Below are positions 6,095 through 8,717 of a DNA stretch of 8,717 nt, piece by piece (the stretch's first letter is position 1; each line of letters opens with the position of its first letter). The notes beneath the pieces were generated by a model. It saw only the letters and a program-made list of their open reading frames with translations. It had not been told where the DNA came from and ran no database searches. A program made the position numbers and the translations under genes. This DNA comes from a bacterium (lineage in GTDB: Bacteria > UBA9089 > JASEIO01), in contig JASEIO010000050.1 in the NCBI GenBank assembly GCA_030017475.1, forward strand, positions 1-8,717, written 5' to 3'.

Positions 6095-7135
6095 ATGTGG
6101 AACTATATTCGTTCATTTTTCACTACTGATATTGGGATCGATTTGGGTACAGCTAATACCTTGGTACATGTTAAAGGAAAGGGGATTGTTCTCTGTGAGC
6201 CATCTGTTGTGGCTATTCGAAAAGAAGGCAAGGAGATCTTGGCTGTGGGAGAGGAGGCAAAAAAGATGCTTGGAAGAACCCCAGCTAACATCGTTGCTAT
6301 TCGGCCAATGAGAGATGGAGTAATCACTGACTTTGATATCACAGAGAAAATGATTAGATATTTCATTAATAAGGCACAACATAGGAAACCTTTAATTAAA
6401 CCAAGAATTGTTATTGGAGTCCCTTGTGGAATAACAGAGGTAGAAAAGAAGGCAGTTATAGATTCAGCAGAACAGGCAGGAGCAAAGCCAGGCGATATCT
6501 ATCTTATTGAAGAGCCTATGGCTGCTGCTATTGGAGCAAATATAATGGTACATGAACCTACAGGAAATATGATCGTGGATATAGGAGGTGGAACCACAGA
6601 AGTAGCGGTAATATCTCTTGGTGGATTAGTGGTCTCTAATTCTATCAAGACTGCAGGAGATGAAATGGATGAGGCAGTAATGCGTTATGTCAAAAAGAGT
6701 TATAATTTACTTATTGGTGAACACACTGCTGAAGAGGTTAAAATGAAAATTGGTTCTGCATATCCCTCTGACAAAGAAGAGAGTATGCAAGTAAAAGGAA
6801 GAGATGCCTTAACCGGTTTGCCAAGAATACTTACTATTTCTTCAGAGGAAGTTAGAGAAGCCTTATCTGATTCTGTATCCCAGATTGTGGGAACAGTTAT
6901 TTCTACATTAGAAGAAACGCCCCCCGAGTTGGCTTCAGATATAGTAGATAAAGGAATAGTTATGGTTGGTGGCGGTTCTTTACTCAAAGGGCTTGATAAA
7001 TTGCTTTCTCAAGAGACAGGATTGCCAGTTAAAGTAGCTGAAGATCCATTAAGAAGTGTAGTCATAGGTACTGGTAAATATCTTCAGGAATTGGAAAGCA
7101 TCCGGAAGGGTAAAAAGTCAAATATCTTCAGATAA
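6095..7135 (+). CDS. mreB: Rod shape-determining protein MreB (bacterial actin)
   Basis: MreB is the actin-like ATPase that forms membrane-bound filaments and orients lateral peptidoglycan synthesis. From ATG 6095 the protein is 346 residues, typical length. The amphipathic start WNYIRSFF could bind membrane. Phosphate-1 is [13 protein letters not shown] (about 12-24), phosphate-2 is [19 protein letters not shown] (about 159-177), and the adenosine motif is [14 protein letters not shown] (about 287-300). [10 protein letters not shown] (about 139-148) is the usual connecting segment. GTG 6089 would add two residues; I prefer ATG 6095 because an AAAAGAG box lies about 5 nt before it and none serves the GTG. 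mreC and mreD follow on the same strand. Confidence 0.97.
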   Translation: MWNYIRSFFTTDIGIDLGTANTLVHVKGKGIVLCEPSVVAIRKEGKEILAVGEEAKKMLGRTPANIVAIRPMRDGVITDFDITEKMIRYFINKAQHRKPLIKPRIVIGVPCGITEVEKKAVIDSAEQAGAKPGDIYLIEEPMAAAIGANIMVHEPTGNMIVDIGGGTTEVAVISLGGLVVSNSIKTAGDEMDEAVMRYVKKSYNLLIGEHTAEEVKMKIGSAYPSDKEESMQVKGRDALTGLPRILTISSEEVREALSDSVSQIVGTVISTLEETPPELASDIVDKGIVMVGGGSLLKGLDKLLSQETGLPVKVAEDPLRSVVIGTGKYLQELESIRKGKKSNIFR

Positions 7136-7223
7136 AGTCCGCTGTTACAGTGAACATCCCTTATAAGCTCCAAATAAATATTTCCCGTTTTTGCTTGGAT
7201 TTAGGATTTTACCGAACGATAGT

Positions 7224-7228
7224 AGAGG
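7224..7228 (+). promoter_or_regulatory. Ribosome binding site of mreC
   Basis: AGAGG lies 9 nt before GTG 7238 and 6 nt before TTG 7235, both in frame with mreC. Either start is possible. No promoter is evident in the 7136-7234 spacer. Confidence 0.45.
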
Positions 7229-7237
7229 CCTATCTTG

Positions 7238-8071
7238 GTGGCGTTTATTATTAAGTATAGAGAATTATTTACATTATGTGTTCTTCTCTCCATATCTACC
7301 ACGTTGATGGTTATAAAACCTCCTTTTAAAACCAACTATTTAGAAAAGTATGTTTTATCCATCATAGAGCCTGTTCAAAGGTTATTTACTGAAGTTCTTG
7401 CCTTTTGTGAAAGGTTATTTTCTGGATTTAGAGAATTAAGAAGTATAAAACTTGAAAATATGCGTCTTAAAAGAGAATTGCAAGATTTAAGGATAGAAAG
7501 GATGTATTGGGGAGATTTATTGGCTGAAAATAAGAGATTGAAAAAGCTATTAGATTATAAACAAAGGATTGATTATAAAACCATAGCCTGCAGAATTATT
7601 GGTTTTTCACCAAGCAACTGGTTTAATACAGTAACTATTGATAAAGGCACACGAGCGGGTATAGAAAAAGATGATCCTGTTATTAGTTATCAAGATGGGC
7701 ATGAGGGGTTAGTAGGAAAGGTAATTGATGCTGCACAAAATACAGCTACGGTACTATTGCTCCTTTCGGAAGAAAGTTATGTAGGTGCAAAACTGCGGAG
7801 GACAGAGTTTAAAGGCGTGGTGGTTGGAAAGGATTTTAGGACTTGCCAGATGAAATATTTAGATTCTTCGGCAGATGTTAAAAAAGGCGATATAGTGATT
7901 ACCTCAGGGGAAGGTGGGATTTTCCCTGGTAATATTCCTATTGGGAAGGTAACAAATGTGGAAAAGAAAAATTATCAATTGTTTTGTGATATAGAGGTTT
8001 CTCCCTTTGTAGAGTTTGGCAAGTTAGAGGAGGTATTGGTGATTAAGAGAAAGTCCTCTAATGATAGATAG
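7238..8071 (+). CDS. mreC: Rod shape-determining protein MreC
   Basis: MreC is a periplasmic, membrane-anchored elongasome protein that links MreB/MreD with PBP2 and RodA. The roughly 277-residue product has the full family layout: a short cytoplasmic start, one membrane helix (about 9-27), a coiled coil (about 60-107, rich in ENMRLKREL and ENKRLKKLL type heptads), then two beta-barrel domains. Typical segments are GFSPSNWFNTVTIDKG (about 122-137), GLVGKVIDA (about 157-165), ITSGEGGIFPGNIPIGKV (about 221-238) and the closing LEEVLVI. An in-frame stop at 7223-7225 limits the start to TTG 7235 or GTG 7238; I chose GTG for its commoner use and 9-nt spacing from AGAGG. It lies about 100 nt after mreB and 78-84 nt before mreD, loose spacing for an mre operon. 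Confidence 0.95.
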   Translation: MAFIIKYRELFTLCVLLSISTTLMVIKPPFKTNYLEKYVLSIIEPVQRLFTEVLAFCERLFSGFRELRSIKLENMRLKRELQDLRIERMYWGDLLAENKRLKKLLDYKQRIDYKTIACRIIGFSPSNWFNTVTIDKGTRAGIEKDDPVISYQDGHEGLVGKVIDAAQNTATVLLLLSEESYVGAKLRRTEFKGVVVGKDFRTCQMKYLDSSADVKKGDIVITSGEGGIFPGNIPIGKVTNVEKKNYQLFCDIEVSPFVEFGKLEEVLVIKRKSSNDR

Positions 8072-8155
8072 ATAACTTCAAATAGACATCTCCCGTCTTC
8101 GTGTGGCTATAGTAGTTTGTTCAATTTTCCATAACACAACAAAGCCTGGGTGAAT

Positions 8156-8611
8156 ATGAAATGGTGGGTCTATGCTGTAGGTATAATCTTCTCTATAATC
8201 CTTGAAATAACACCATTTGTTAAATACTTAGAGATTAGGGGCATAAAGCCGGATCTATTCTTAATAATCTTAGTCTTCTTTTCACTAAAAAAAGGTTCTT
8301 TGAAAGGGGAAATAATGGGATTTTTTATAGGTATCTTTGAAGATTTGGTGTCTTCTGGAGTATTTGGTATAAATTCCTTTTCTAAGACGATTTGTGGTTT
8401 TTTAGTTGGAAAGTCTAAAGAAAAGATCTTACACGAAAATTTTATCTCTCAAATTATAATCATGCTATCTATCTCATTACTGAATGGGTTACTCGTTTAT
8501 CTAATCAGGTGCCTTTTTACAACACCCTCTGGATTTATTGTTGTACCTCTTGAGACCTGCTATAATACCTTGCTTAGTATCCCAATTTTTATATTGTTTA
8601 GAAAACTGTAG
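8156..8611 (+). CDS. mreD: Rod shape-determining protein MreD
   Basis: MreD is the integral membrane member of the elongasome core. This 151-residue product is very hydrophobic, with about five to six helices near residues 4-19, 33-45, 49-64, 70-86, 97-120 and 136-148. The family signature RGIKPDLFLIILVFFSLKKG (about 28-47), then GEIMGFFIGIFEDLVSSGVFG (about 51-71), is clear: the PDL motif and the G-x3-GF-x2-G-x2-D spacing. GTG 8150 would add two residues; ATG 8156 is preferred, though GGGTGA just upstream is closer than ideal for a Shine-Dalgarno. It directly follows mreC, and the window ends before any following mrdA or rodA could be seen. Confidence 0.93.
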   Translation: MKWWVYAVGIIFSIILEITPFVKYLEIRGIKPDLFLIILVFFSLKKGSLKGEIMGFFIGIFEDLVSSGVFGINSFSKTICGFLVGKSKEKILHENFISQIIIMLSISLLNGLLVYLIRCLFTTPSGFIVVPLETCYNTLLSIPIFILFRKL

Positions 8612-8644
8612 ATAAAGACATCCTTCCACAAGTAAATCCTGTTA

Positions 8645-8656
8645 AGGAAATTTCCT
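8645..8656. repeat. Perfect 12-bp palindrome after mreD
   Basis: AGGAAATTTCCT is a perfect 12-bp palindrome in the spacer following mreD. It may be a protein-binding site or simple chance; nothing ties it to a known regulator. Confidence 0.3.
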
Positions 8657-8662
8657 AAGGCT

Positions 8663-8703
8663 CATCTCTCAAAGATTGTGCCTAAGCTGCAATCTTAGAG
8701 ATG
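8663..8703. repeat. Long hairpin downstream of mreD
   Basis: CATCTCT (8663-8669) pairs with AGAGATG (8697-8703), and AAGATTG (8672-8678) with CAATCTT (8690-8696). This gives 14 bp with a 2-nt bulge on the left (8670-8671) and an 11-nt loop. No run of T follows, so an intrinsic terminator is doubtful. A transcript-stabilising or attenuating structure, or a dispersed palindromic repeat, remains possible. The remainder of 8612-8717 shows no coding sequence. Confidence 0.5.
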
Positions 8704-8717
8704 TTAAACTCCTCTGT

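Noticed and set aside
6103-6987. Three minus-strand open frames of 87 to 95 codons
   Set aside because: All are antisense shadows of mreB, whose plus-strand reading is certain.
7150-7254. 34-codon frame from GTG 7150 overlapping the start of mreC
   Set aside because: It has no ribosome site and no recognisable features, and such a length is expected by chance.

Overview
The window is an AT-rich piece of bacterial chromosome (by eye, GC in the mid-30s percent). Every credible gene lies on the + strand. The presence of mreB, mreC and mreD with a membrane-anchored periplasmic-type TPR protein points to a rod-shaped, probably Gram-negative cell. Dense packing, frequent GTG/TTG starts and degenerate intergenic repeats would suit one of the poorly cultured bacterial lineages. 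I cannot name the phylum from sequence alone, and nothing here looks like phage, plasmid or CRISPR.

Region 1 (about 1-2923) is an envelope-glycoconjugate cluster. It holds a PseG/SpsG-like nucleotide-sugar hydrolase or glycosyltransferase, a DUF374-type lysophospholipid acyltransferase split by a one-base frameshift near 1211-1220, and a GT4 glycosyltransferase resembling diacylglycerol glucosyltransferases. They are tightly spaced (1-nt overlap, then a gap of about 12 nt) and probably form one operon. A hairpin and a TTGACA promoter precede the first gene.

Region 2 (about 2917-4033) continues without a gap. An OppF/DppF-type ABC ATPase overlaps the glycosyltransferase stop, with no permease or binding protein in the window. 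A 55-codon gene follows for a small protein with an arginine cluster and one C-terminal membrane helix, overlapping the ATPase stop by 14 nt.

Region 3 (about 4130-5090) is panC as its own unit. A palindrome abuts a near-consensus sigma70-type promoter (TTGACT, 17 bp, TAGAAT), followed by a Shine-Dalgarno and ATG at 4208. The promoter lies inside the naive upstream extension of the reading frame, so the longer start is wrong. The panC stop codon lies in a degenerate 7-bp tandem repeat.

Region 4 (about 5165-8717) is a cell-shape locus: a TPR membrane protein, mreB, mreC and mreD. MreB filaments, MreC and MreD form the core of the elongasome that guides lateral wall synthesis, and the TPR protein is a candidate accessory part. 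Palindromic DNA follows mreD, and the window ends before the next gene, which in many bacteria is mrdA (PBP2) or rodA.

Most of the window is ordinary. The less ordinary points are the split acyltransferase gene, the small membrane protein tied to the lone OppF-type ATPase, and a palindromic motif seen at two promoters that supplies the -35 box, with a half copy in a third spacer.
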